Source: Actinomycetota bacterium (GTDB lineage: Bacteria; Actinomycetota; Acidimicrobiia; Acidimicrobiales; Acidimicrobilacustridaceae). Taken from it: a stretch of DNA of 32,188 nt. The position numbers were made by a program, and so were the translations under genes. Shown here one piece after another: positions 24,299 through 32,075 of this stretch (the first letter of the stretch is position 1; each line of letters starts with the position of its first letter). The notes under the pieces were generated by a model. That model did no database searches, was not told where the DNA came from, and was given only the letters and a program-made list of their open reading frames with translations. The DNA is taken from the NCBI GenBank assembly GCA_016185305.1, contig JACPNV010000006.1, positions 193,470-225,657 on the forward strand. Direction: 5' to 3'.

Positions 24299-24323
24299 GG
24301 CAGGCCCCGCGTCATGGTCGCCG

Positions 24324-25220
24324 TCATCGACTTCCCCCGGTGGTCGCAACGCCCCGGCCCGGCCCGACCGGCGCTGGCTCCAGCGTCGTCGGCGTCAGCG
24401 TCGTGGTGGTCGATCGGGTGCCGAGGTCGGTGGTGAAGCTGCCCTGCACGAAGGGCCTCCCCTTCGGTTGGTTGCGGACCCACTCGTCGAACTGATCTCG
24501 CGGCACCGCGTACAGGTTGAACTTCATCTCCGTGTGGTTGAGCCCGCAGTACTCCGCGCAGCGCCCGACATAGCTGCCGGGTTTCGTCACCTTGACGATG
24601 ATCGAGTTCGTGTCGACGCCCGGGATGAGGTCGCGCTTCTCGAGGAACTCAGGCACCCAGAGCGAGTGGATGACGTCGTCGGCGCGGAGGTTGAAGCGAA
24701 CGGTCGCACCGACCGGCAGGTACAGGTCGGGCATGACGCCGGCCGCCCCGCCGACCGTCACGTCCTGCTCCTCGTAGTTGAACTGCCATTGCCACTGGAA
24801 CCCCACGACGTTGATGGTGAGGTCGGGCGTCGCCTGGGAATTGTCGAGGACGTTGGTGCCGTACATGGCCAACGCGAAGAGCCCGACCACGATCAGCAAC
24901 GGGATGGTGGTGTAGACGATCTCGAGCTTGGTGCGGTACTGCGTCTGCGGCGGGATGTCGCCGTCGGGGTCGTCGCGATCTTCTGCTCGCCGGCGCCGGA
25001 TCGAGGTGACGATGGCGTAGGCGACGAGGAACCAGATCAGCGCGGCGACCCCGACCGCGCCCCAGAGAAAGACCTGCCACTGCTTCACGACGGCGTCTCC
25101 TTGGCTCGTCGCGGGATCGGGCAGACCGCCGTTCGAGCAACCGGCAACGACCACAAGGCCGGCGGCCACAGCAAGGCAGGTAGCCCGTCCCGTCCGTGTA
25201 CCTCGTCGCCGGTGCGTCAC
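24324..25220 (-). CDS. ctaC: Cytochrome c oxidase subunit II
   Basis: 298 aa lipoprotein (Cys28 in 'VVVAGCSN') with a GTG start preceded by a good ribosome site (ggagga, five bases away). Membrane helices at about 48-73 and 103-120. The CuA cupredoxin domain has His185 in 'HSLWVPEF' and Cys221, Cys225, His229 and Met232 in 'GRCAEYCGLNHTEM'. The aromatic electron-entry patch 'FQWQWQFNY' is present. No C-terminal cytochrome c domain is fused; the tail is Thr/Pro-rich. Electrons therefore likely come directly from the diheme QcrC. First gene of the minus-strand oxidase run, divergent from ctaE. Confidence 0.97.
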   Translation of the reverse strand: MTHRRRGTRTGRATCLAVAAGLVVVAGCSNGGLPDPATSQGDAVVKQWQVFLWGAVGVAALIWFLVAYAIVTSIRRRRAEDRDDPDGDIPPQTQYRTKLEIVYTTIPLLIVVGLFALAMYGTNVLDNSQATPDLTINVVGFQWQWQFNYEEQDVTVGGAAGVMPDLYLPVGATVRFNLRADDVIHSLWVPEFLEKRDLIPGVDTNSIIVKVTKPGSYVGRCAEYCGLNHTEMKFNLYAVPRDQFDEWVRNQPKGRPFVQGSFTTDLGTRSTTTTLTPTTLEPAPVGPGRGVATTGGSR

Positions 25221-25389
25221 GTAGATCCTCCGGGGGCCAGACCGCCGCCCATCATGTCACGCGCTGACGCAGTCCCGAGGCACAGACGTGGTCGTCGACG
25301 TCCTCGGCTACTCCCGCTGGCCCGGGGTGATCGGTCGGCCGGGGCACGATCGCTTCGGCCCGGCGGTGATCGTGGTAGGAAGTGGGTCC

Positions 25390-26022
25390 GTGAGCTCCGC
25401 GACCGCGACCGCCGACGATTCCGGCGCCGCGACCCCCGTCGATGCTCCGGTCGACCACGAGCGGGCCTCGCCCCTGATGGTCGGCGTGATCGTCTGGCTC
25501 ACATCCGAGCTGATGTTCTTCGGCGGGCTCTTCGCGGCGTGGTTCACGCTCAGGGCCAACAACCCTGGCAAGTGGCCGCCACCGGGAGAAGAGATCGAAC
25601 CGCTCCGCATGCTGATCGGCACCGCGCTGCTCGTGACCTCGAGCGGGACGATCCATCTCTGCCTCAAGCACACCAAGGCGGGCGAGCGCACCAAGGCGAT
25701 CGTCTGGCTCTCGGCCACGTTCCTGCTCGGAACGGTCTTCCTCCTCAACGAGCTGCTCGAATGGAGCCAGCTCGGCTTCGGCTTCGGCGACAGCGCCTTC
25801 AGCTCGATCTTCTACCTGCTGACCGGCTTCCACGGCGCCCACGTCCTCGCGGGCCTGGTGCTGATGGTGCTGGTCGGTTGGGTCGTCTACGGCCGGGGCA
25901 GCAAGGTCCCGCCGACCAACACCATGCACGCGGTCGGCTACTACTGGCACTTCGTCGACGTCGTCTGGGTCATCCTCTACCTCATCGTCTACGTGATGAC
26001 ATGGGCGAGCGCAGGAAGGTAG
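25390..26022 (+). CDS. ctaE: Cytochrome c oxidase subunit III
   Basis: 210 aa from the GTG at 25390, which has an aggaag-type ribosome site nine bases upstream; the frame is open earlier without a better start. Five-helix form of subunit III, as in Actinobacteria. Motifs: 'VWLTSELMFFGGLFAAWFTLR', 'GTIHLCLKHTKAG', 'GFHGAHVLAGLVLMV' and 'YYWHFVDVVWVILYLIVYVMTW'. Its 3' end overlaps qcrC by 22 bases. It heads the plus-strand ctaE-qcrCAB operon and is separated from divergent ctaC by 169 bases that must hold both promoters. Confidence 0.96.
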   Translation: MSSATATADDSGAATPVDAPVDHERASPLMVGVIVWLTSELMFFGGLFAAWFTLRANNPGKWPPPGEEIEPLRMLIGTALLVTSSGTIHLCLKHTKAGERTKAIVWLSATFLLGTVFLLNELLEWSQLGFGFGDSAFSSIFYLLTGFHGAHVLAGLVLMVLVGWVVYGRGSKVPPTNTMHAVGYYWHFVDVVWVILYLIVYVMTWASAGR

Positions 26023-26942
26023 CTCTCTTCGTCGCGCTGGCGATCGGCGCGACCGGCGCGCTGCTCGTCGTGCGCGGCCCGGCCGAGGCGGGCCAATCCG
26101 GCGGCCAGGGAGATCCCTCCGGCACCGCGGGGCCAGGTGCCACCGCGACCCAATCGTCGACCGGGTCGAACCGGGGCGCCGCCGACGGCGCGCTCGTCGA
26201 GGGGGGGCGCCAGCTCTTCTTGACGTCGTGCGTGAGCTGCCACGGCGTCGACGGCTTCGGGGGCCCGGACGGGCCCAACATCCAGACCGCCGGCGAGGCC
26301 GGCGCCGACTTCATGCTGCGCACCGGCCGAATGCCGATGGCCGCGCCCTCACCCCAGCCGCCGACCAAGCCGCCGGCCTACAACGACGAACAGATCCGCC
26401 AGCTCGTCGCGTATGTCGCCACGCTCGGGAACGGGCCCGCCATCCCCGAGATCGACACGAGCCGCGGCAGCGTGCAGAAGGGATCGCAGCTCTACCTGTC
26501 CAACTGCGCGGCGTGCCACAACTCGGCGGCCGTCGGCGGTGCGATCAGCTACGGCCGTTATGCGCCGTCGCTGCAGCAGACCGCGGCCCAGCAGGTCGGC
26601 GAAGCGCCCCGGGTCGGTCCCGGCGAGATGCCGACGTTCGATGCACGCGCCATCTCGCCATCCGAGCTCAACGACATCGCGACCTACGTCGAGTATCTCC
26701 GCAAGCCACCCAACCCCGGTGGCGCCAACCTGGGCTACACCGGGCCCGTTGCCGAAGGGTTCGTGGCCCTGCTGATCGGGCTCGGCATCCTGGTGCTGGT
26801 GATCCGATGGATCACTCGTGAGTCGGGCGCCGGCAGCGTGAAGGAAGCACACGGCAAGGTGCCGGTGCCCGCCCCACACGTCAAGACGGCCCGCGACGCG
26901 CATCCGGCGACCACCGTGGGGGAGGCTGAGGCGAATGGCTGA
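26001..26942 (+). CDS. qcrC: Diheme cytochrome c subunit of the bc1 complex
   Basis: 313 aa; the ATG at 26001 lies inside the end of ctaE. The same frame is open for ~1.8 kb upstream, but that part is antisense of ctaC/ctaE shadow. An N-terminal hydrophobic segment (about 8-30) is followed by a Gly/Ser/Thr linker. Two cytochrome c domains follow, with heme motifs 'CVSCH' (77-81) and 'CAACH' (169-173) and distal Met candidates in 'GRMPM' (109-113) and 'GEMPTF' (209-213). A C-terminal membrane helix covers about 252-270. In Actinobacteria this protein replaces soluble cytochrome c by passing electrons from Rieske/QcrA to CuA within the III-IV supercomplex. Confidence 0.96.
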   Translation: MGERRKVALFVALAIGATGALLVVRGPAEAGQSGGQGDPSGTAGPGATATQSSTGSNRGAADGALVEGGRQLFLTSCVSCHGVDGFGGPDGPNIQTAGEAGADFMLRTGRMPMAAPSPQPPTKPPAYNDEQIRQLVAYVATLGNGPAIPEIDTSRGSVQKGSQLYLSNCAACHNSAAVGGAISYGRYAPSLQQTAAQQVGEAPRVGPGEMPTFDARAISPSELNDIATYVEYLRKPPNPGGANLGYTGPVAEGFVALLIGLGILVLVIRWITRESGAGSVKEAHGKVPVPAPHVKTARDAHPATTVGEAEANG

Positions 26943-27813
26943 GGGCTCGGTGCCACCGCCGCGGCGCCAGCGGGGCGAGCGCTTCCCTGCCGCGCTCCTC
27001 GCCCTTGCGGTCCTCGCGGCGATCGGCTTCGCCGTCACCTATCTCGTCACCTCGAACAACACCCAGCTCATGGGGCTGTTCGCGTCACTTGGCCTCCTGG
27101 CCATCGGTGCCGGCATGATCGTCTGGGCCAAGCGCTACATGACACCGCCGCACCCCGAAGTCGAGCCGCGCGGCCGGCTGGCGTCGACCGAGGACGAAGT
27201 CGAGGCGTTCACCGCCGACTTTGAGGTCGGTGAGTTCGAGATGGAGCGGCGCGGCCTCCTCACCAAGCTCTTGGGCGCGGCCATCGCGGCGACCGGTCTG
27301 GCGGCGCTGGTCCCGTTCCTCTCGCTCGGACCGAAGCCGGGCGAGAGCTTCAAGAAGACGAAGTGGACGAACGGCAAGTACGTCGTCAACGAACAGAACG
27401 AACGGGTGCACACGAACCAGGTCGGCACGAACGCGGTGCTCACCGTGTTCCCCGAGAACGAGGTCGGCAACGCGCTCTCGCAAGCGCTGCTCATCGGGTT
27501 GCGGCCGAACGAGCTGCAAGTCGTGCCTGGACGCGAGACGTGGACACCCGACAACGTGGCGGGCTTCTCGAAGGTCTGCACCCACGCCGGCTGCCCCGTC
27601 GGCCTCTACCAGGCCCAGCTCGGCTATCTCATCTGCCCGTGCCACCAATCGACGTTCAACGTGTACAACGCGTGTGAGCCCATCTTCGGCCCGGCCGCGA
27701 CACCGCTGCCGCAACTGCCGATGGCAGTCGACACCGAGGGCTACCTGCTCTCGACGGGCGACTTCTCTGACCCGCCCGGGCCCGGCTTCTGGGACCAGGA
27801 CCGGCCGGGCTGA
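26935..27813 (+). CDS. qcrA: Rieske iron-sulfur subunit of the bc1 complex
   Basis: 292 aa, overlapping qcrC by eight bases. Actinobacterial form with an extra N-terminal helix pair (about 19-39 and 44-64) plus a third helix (about 108-130) preceded by 'ERRGLLTKL'. The soluble [2Fe-2S] domain has ligands Cys215/His217 in 'VCTHAGCPVG' and Cys234/His237 in 'CPCHQSTFN'. The Cys220-Cys236 disulfide pair stabilises the cluster. It moves electrons from menaquinol to the QcrC hemes. The stop TGA shares one base with the qcrB ATG. Confidence 0.96.
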   Translation: MAEGSVPPPRRQRGERFPAALLALAVLAAIGFAVTYLVTSNNTQLMGLFASLGLLAIGAGMIVWAKRYMTPPHPEVEPRGRLASTEDEVEAFTADFEVGEFEMERRGLLTKLLGAAIAATGLAALVPFLSLGPKPGESFKKTKWTNGKYVVNEQNERVHTNQVGTNAVLTVFPENEVGNALSQALLIGLRPNELQVVPGRETWTPDNVAGFSKVCTHAGCPVGLYQAQLGYLICPCHQSTFNVYNACEPIFGPAATPLPQLPMAVDTEGYLLSTGDFSDPPGPGFWDQDRPG

Positions 27814-29279
27814 TGGCGAGGCAGCGGCGCGCCGGGCATCACCATCACCACGTGCCAGCGCGCACTCGTGTCGGGCGCGTCGCGCGGTGGATGGACGAGC
27901 GTTTCGGCCTGGCTCTAGTCGGGCAGAGCGCGATCCAGAAGATCTTCCCTAACCACTGGTCGTTCCTGCTCGGTGAGCTCGCGCTCTACTCGTTCGTCGT
28001 GCTGGTGGGCACGGGCATCTACCTCTCGTTGTTCTTCAACGCCAACACCGGCGAGACCACCTACGCCGGCTCGTACCAGCCGCTGCAAGGTGTCCGGATG
28101 TCGAACGCGTACGCCTCGGCCCTCGACATATCCTTCGAGACCAAGGCCGGCCTGCTCACCCGGCAGGTCCACCATTGGGCTGCGCTGATCTTCATCGGCG
28201 CCATCGTGGTGCATCTCGCACGCGTGTTCTTCACGGGAGCGTTCCGGCGGCCACGCGAGCTGAACTGGGTCGTCGGCATCACACTGTTCCTCCTCGCCAT
28301 CGTGAACGGGTTCGCCGGGTACTCCTTGCTCGACGATCAGCTCTCCGGCACCGGCCTTCGCATCGGCTACTCGGTGCTCATCTCGATACCGGTCGTGGGC
28401 ACATGGCTCGCGTCGCTGATATTCGGCGGCGAGTTCCCGGGCACCGACATCATCCCCCGCCTCTTCGTCGCCCACGTCCTCATCGTCCCGCTGCTCATCA
28501 TGGTGTTGATCGCCATCCACCTGGCGATCCTGGTGAAGCACAAGCACGCCCACTTCCCGGGCGCCGGAGCGACCGACAACAACGTCGTCGGCGAGCGGTT
28601 GTGGCCGACCTACACCTTCAAGGCCGCCGGCCTGTTCTTCCTCGTCTTCGCGGTCGAAGTTGCGCTCGGCGGCTTCGCCCAGGTCAACCCGATCTGGCTC
28701 TACGGGCCGTTCGCGCCCCAGAACGTCTCGTCCGCGTCCCAGCCGGACTGGTACATGGGCTGGCTCGAGGGCGCGCTGCGCTTGATGCCGCCGTGGGAGA
28801 CCCGTATCGCCGGATTCACCATCCCCAACCCGTTCTGGGCCGGCGTGGTGCCTCCGGGTGTCCTGTTCGGGCTGCTCTACGCGTGGCCGTGGATCGAAGC
28901 GCGGTTCACCAAAGACCACGCCGAGCACCACGTGCTCGACCGCCCCCGCGACCGCCCGGTCCGCACCGCGCTCGGCGTCGGCGTGCTGACGATGGCGTCC
29001 GTGCTCGGCTTCGCTGGCTCCGACGACGTGCTCGCGGTGGCGTTCAACCTGTCGATCAACGGCTTGGTGTGGACCTTCCGCGTACTCCTGTTCGTCGGGC
29101 CGTTGATCACCGGTGCGATCGCGTACAAGGTCTGCCTCGAGCTCCAAAGGCGCGACGGCCCGCTCGTCGATCCGGTGCTCGTGGCACAGGCGTCTTCGAA
29201 CGGTGAAGGCGGCGGCGGCTCGCCGGGCAAGGTCCCACCGTCTCCCGAGCCCGCCGAGCCGGTGCCCGCCGACCCGTAG
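27813..29279 (+). CDS. qcrB: Cytochrome b subunit of the bc1 complex
   Basis: 488 aa, ATG sharing a base with the qcrA stop (TGATG). Helices and heme b ligands of the cytochrome b family are visible: 'RQVHHWAALIFIGAIVVHLARVF' region and 'LFVAHVLIVPLLIMVLIAIHL'. The quinol-site motif appears as 'PDWY' in 'QPDWYMGW', the actinobacterial version of PEWY. The N-terminus carries five consecutive histidines (residues 9-13). The C-terminal ~35 residues are Gly/Pro-rich and disordered. This is the QcrB that in mycobacteria is the target of Q203-type inhibitors. It converges on the nucleotidyltransferase gene with 11 bases between. Confidence 0.96.
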   Translation: MARQRRAGHHHHHVPARTRVGRVARWMDERFGLALVGQSAIQKIFPNHWSFLLGELALYSFVVLVGTGIYLSLFFNANTGETTYAGSYQPLQGVRMSNAYASALDISFETKAGLLTRQVHHWAALIFIGAIVVHLARVFFTGAFRRPRELNWVVGITLFLLAIVNGFAGYSLLDDQLSGTGLRIGYSVLISIPVVGTWLASLIFGGEFPGTDIIPRLFVAHVLIVPLLIMVLIAIHLAILVKHKHAHFPGAGATDNNVVGERLWPTYTFKAAGLFFLVFAVEVALGGFAQVNPIWLYGPFAPQNVSSASQPDWYMGWLEGALRLMPPWETRIAGFTIPNPFWAGVVPPGVLFGLLYAWPWIEARFTKDHAEHHVLDRPRDRPVRTALGVGVLTMASVLGFAGSDDVLAVAFNLSINGLVWTFRVLLFVGPLITGAIAYKVCLELQRRDGPLVDPVLVAQASSNGEGGGGSPGKVPPSPEPAEPVPADP

Positions 29280-29290
29280 AGCAGCTCGGT

Positions 29291-30031
29291 TCAGCGATGG
29301 AGCGCCCGGGGCCGATACGCGCCGTGCTCGGCGGTGGTGGTGCGGGCCTGGCGGATGAGGTCGTCGAGGGGCCGGCGGCGGCTCAGATAGCCGCTGTTCG
29401 CCACGCGCTGGAGGCCCTCGAAGAGGGTGGCACTCGTGAGGATGTGGTCGAGGATGGCCGATGGTTCCGCCAGCGATGCGTTCTCGGCAAAGACGTGCTC
29501 GACCCACTCGTTGCCGATGGGACGGGCTTGGTCGTCGCGAAGCTGCAACGCCAGCTCCAAGCAGCGCCCGCTGAGGTCGAGTGCGAGCTTGGCCGCCACG
29601 AGCAAGTCGTCGCGGACGACCGTGACCACCGCGTCGACGGCGCCGATCCAGAACTCGTCGCCGGGTCGGTCTCTCGCCCGGTCGGCGAGAACGAGCTCGC
29701 TCGCGGCGCGCCATCGGGCCTGGTCGAGTTGCGTCCCCCGCTCAACGATCATGATGTCGACACGTCGCAGGTCTTCGAACACCACCCGCAGACCGCAATG
29801 ACCCGGCGCGACCGAGTGCTGCACGCAATAGATGCGGCCGAAACGTTCCAGCCACGCGTACTCCGGGAAGAACGCACCGACCGCGCCACTCGCCACCAGC
29901 AACCGGACGTCGAGATCGCTCCAACTGTCGTGCAGGGCGGCCGCGACCGATCCGAACGGCTGCACGTGCACGAGCCCGCCTGGCTGCTCTGAGATCCGTA
30001 GCTGCTCGAGCAGCTCCTCTTGCCAGGCCAC
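29291..30031 (-). CDS. Nucleotidyltransferase related to aminoglycoside adenylyltransferases
   Basis: 246 aa, GTG start. The nucleotidyltransferase signature is near the N-terminus: 'PFGSVAAALHDSWSDLDVRLLV', with Gly27-Ser28 and metal-binding Asp39/Asp41. The rest is helical, like streptomycin adenylyltransferase (AadE/AadS) relatives: 'RRVDIMIVERGTQLDQARW', 'AAKLALDLSGRCLELALQLRD' and 'ATLFEGLQRVANSGY'. Most chromosomal members of this group have unknown substrates, so resistance should not be assumed. A TAGCCT box seven bases before the GTG suggests a leaderless transcript. It converges on qcrB. Confidence 0.8.
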   Translation of the reverse strand: MAWQEELLEQLRISEQPGGLVHVQPFGSVAAALHDSWSDLDVRLLVASGAVGAFFPEYAWLERFGRIYCVQHSVAPGHCGLRVVFEDLRRVDIMIVERGTQLDQARWRAASELVLADRARDRPGDEFWIGAVDAVVTVVRDDLLVAAKLALDLSGRCLELALQLRDDQARPIGNEWVEHVFAENASLAEPSAILDHILTSATLFEGLQRVANSGYLSRRRPLDDLIRQARTTTAEHGAYRPRALHR

Positions 30032-30038
30032 AGGCGGC

Positions 30039-30044
30039 AGGCTA
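30039..30044 (-). promoter_or_regulatory. Putative -10 box (TAGCCT) for the nucleotidyltransferase
   Basis: Minus-strand TAGCCT, seven bases (gccgcct) before the GTG at 30031. The hexamer is identical to the one before the ABM gene at 4504. The spacing implies a leaderless transcript. Confidence 0.4.
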
Positions 30045-30058
30045 CCGGCAGCGCCCGC

Positions 30059-30547
30059 TCAGCGGATGGGTCCTCGGTCGGCGCCCACGACGTTCGGGCG
30101 GGGCTTGCCCTCGGCTTCGCACATCGCGAAGTAGAACTCCAAGATGGCACCGGCATCGATCACCATCTCGACCTGTCCATCGGCGTCGAGGTTGAGGTTG
30201 GCGCCGTAGATGGCGAACCACACGTCGGTGTCGTGCACGTCTTCGGGGACGGTGAGCGTGTGGATCGAGCCGGCCGGCTCGTAGAGGTAGGAGCCGGCCA
30301 CGTTCACCTCGGGGTACTCGAGGTACTTCCACGAACCCGAGATCGTGAACGCGAACACCGGCCCGGTGTGCTTGTGGCGGGGGATGGTGACCCCGGCGTC
30401 GAACTTGGTGCGAACGACCCAAAGGCCGAGCTCCTCGTCGACCTGGAGCAGTTGGAGATGCGTGCCATCGCCGAGAGACACGAACGGGATCTCGTCTTCC
30501 CCGCGGTGGATGGCTCGAGGTACGTCAAGTATCGTCACGCTCGCCAT
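30059..30547 (-). CDS. Cupin of the 2,4'-dihydroxyacetophenone dioxygenase family
   Basis: 162 aa single-domain cupin. Metal-binding motif 1 is 'GVTIPRHKHTGPVFAFTISGSWKY' region with His58 and His60. Motif 2 is 'EPAGSIHTL' with His96; an acidic ligand such as Glu77 may complete the site. Sequence order and length match the ChrR-like cupins annotated as 2,4'-dihydroxyacetophenone dioxygenase, which cleave a C-C bond in aryl ketones with Fe. The natural substrate here is unknown. It lies 27 bases upstream of the nucleotidyltransferase on the same strand and is divergent from the secreted beta-helix gene. Confidence 0.85.
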   Translation of the reverse strand: MASVTILDVPRAIHRGEDEIPFVSLGDGTHLQLLQVDEELGLWVVRTKFDAGVTIPRHKHTGPVFAFTISGSWKYLEYPEVNVAGSYLYEPAGSIHTLTVPEDVHDTDVWFAIYGANLNLDADGQVEMVIDAGAILEFYFAMCEAEGKPRPNVVGADRGPIR

Positions 30548-30558
30548 GTTGGCCGGTC

Positions 30559-30584
30559 GGCCGCATCTGTGCCAGATGCCGGCC
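30559..30584. promoter_or_regulatory. Stem-loop in the divergent cupin/beta-helix intergenic region
   Basis: Arms gcatctg (30563-30569) and cagatgc (30573-30579) are perfectly paired around a three-base loop. They are extended by ggcc/ggcc (30559-30562 and 30581-30584) across a one-base bulge, giving an 11-bp stem. On plus it is followed by ctcttt, but it lies between two divergent starts. An operator or 5' leader structure is more likely than a terminator. Confidence 0.4.
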
Positions 30585-30623
30585 CTCTTTGGGGACCATC
30601 ACGGCGAAGTGAGGAGAACGTGA

Positions 30624-32075
30624 GTGATACGAGATCGCTGGTTGCTCGGAGTGCTGGCCGTCGGTGCGCTTGCGGTCGCGACGCTCGCCGCGGTGCCGTC
30701 CGCCGGTGCCGCGACGACCGTGCCGGTGACGACCGAGCTCGACACCGTCGCGGCCGACGGGGTGACGTCGCTTCGTGAGGCGATCGACATGGCAAACGCG
30801 GCCACCGGGCCCGTGACCATCGTGTTCGACCAGCCGAGCACAACCGTGCATCAGGTCGGGCGCTGCGAGGCGCCCGAAGACGCGAACGAGTCCGGTGACC
30901 TCGACCTGACGTCGGCCCAGCCAGTGACGATCGTCGGCAACGCGAACAGCACGATCATCCGGGGGCAGTGTTCGGCGCCCAATTCCGCCCGCTTGGTGGA
31001 CCACCGTGGACCGGGCTCGCTCACGCTCCTCAACCTCACCTTGCAGAACGCCAACGCTTCCTTAGTGAGCTTCGAGCATCATGGCCTCGCGGTCCGTTCT
31101 GCTGGCACGCTCACCCTGTCGAACGTTCGGATCGAGGGCAACCGCGCCGAGATGGCCTCTGGCGTGGCCGTGGAGGTTTCAGGAACGGGTTCGTTCACCG
31201 TCACCGACTCGACGTTCACGAACAACGACGCGGCTGCTGTCCTCGATACGGGCACCGGGGGGCCGGCGGTCTTCTCGCGCAGCACGGTCACCGATAGCCG
31301 CGCCAGCTTCCAGGATGAGTCAGGCGCTACCGCAGCGGGCGGCATCACCGTGACGAATCGGGATGCGACGTTCAGCGACGTGACTGTGTCGAACATCGTC
31401 GGCGCCAACGGAGCAGGCTCACCGCTGGCCATCGACCGGACTGGCCCCGACAGCGCAGTAGTCGGCGGCATATCGGTAGATAACGGATACTTGCTCTACG
31501 GCGATCGTGTGCGAGTCACGTCCAACGTCGGCTACGCCGCCGGCGGCATCTATGGCGCCGTGCGCCTCACGAACTCCTCGGTCACCGACAACTGGGGTTC
31601 GTTCGTCGGCGGCATCTTCACCATTGAAGGCAGAGACTCGAAGATCGACGGTGTCGAGATCCGCCGCAACCATTCCACGACCGCCAGCGGAGGGTACCTG
31701 GGCGACGGAACGATCTCGAACTCGACGATCGCCGAGAACGAATCGACAGATCCGAACCGCTCGACCATCGGTGGCGGCATCATTCCGAACGCTGCGCTCT
31801 CGATCAAGAACTCGACGATCACCGGAAATCGCGCCACCACCGGAGGCGGCATCGGGATGGGCAACGCCTCAGGCTCGATCGAGCTCGACCACGTCACGTT
31901 GGCTGGCAACGTCGCGACGGGCGACGACGAAGGCAGCGAAGTCTCTTTCGGATCGCCTGACCTACAACCACCACAGATGGATGTGTCGTTGCGCGCTCGA
32001 GCGACGGTGTTCGGCGACGGCGGAACCCGCGCGCCATGTGCCTTCCGGGGGGTCCTCGCTAGATCGTGTGGGTGA
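30624..32075 (+). CDS. Secreted right-handed beta-helix protein with SLREA-type N-terminal motif, possibly 3'-truncated
   Basis: 483 aa, GTG start with ribosome site gaggaga (30611-30617). The signal peptide ('WLLGVLAVGALAVATLAAV') ends 'PSAGAA'. The N-terminal CSLREA-type motif is present as 'GVTSLREAIDMAN', with Thr where Cys is usual. The rest is parallel beta-helix repeats: many 'x-SxVTDN', 'GGIxxxN' and 'NSTITGNRATTGGGI' turns to about residue 430. The protein then ends quickly in 'CAFRGVLARSCG', whereas relatives usually continue with another Cys-containing segment. The final codons may belong to an inserted element. Likely an extracellular carbohydrate-binding or surface protein; no catalytic residues can be assigned. 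Confidence 0.82.
   Translation: MIRDRWLLGVLAVGALAVATLAAVPSAGAATTVPVTTELDTVAADGVTSLREAIDMANAATGPVTIVFDQPSTTVHQVGRCEAPEDANESGDLDLTSAQPVTIVGNANSTIIRGQCSAPNSARLVDHRGPGSLTLLNLTLQNANASLVSFEHHGLAVRSAGTLTLSNVRIEGNRAEMASGVAVEVSGTGSFTVTDSTFTNNDAAAVLDTGTGGPAVFSRSTVTDSRASFQDESGATAAGGITVTNRDATFSDVTVSNIVGANGAGSPLAIDRTGPDSAVVGGISVDNGYLLYGDRVRVTSNVGYAAGGIYGAVRLTNSSVTDNWGSFVGGIFTIEGRDSKIDGVEIRRNHSTTASGGYLGDGTISNSTIAENESTDPNRSTIGGGIIPNAALSIKNSTITGNRATTGGGIGMGNASGSIELDHVTLAGNVATGDDEGSEVSFGSPDLQPPQMDVSLRARATVFGDGGTRAPCAFRGVLARSCG

Noticed and set aside
22535..24436. 633-codon plus-strand open frame opposite ctaD
   Set aside because: Antisense to an unmistakable oxidase subunit I. The product is a repetitive Glu/Arg/His-rich sequence typical of high-GC antisense frames.
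24189..26000. Long upstream extension of the qcrC frame
   Set aside because: Covers ctaC antisense and ctaE out of frame; the cytochrome starts at the ATG at 26001.
27915..29714. 599-codon minus-strand open frame opposite qcrB
   Set aside because: Shadow of qcrB with no domain and biased charged composition.
29291..30031. Aminoglycoside-resistance gene
   Set aside because: Only the generic nucleotidyltransferase signature is visible; substrate and resistance cannot be inferred.
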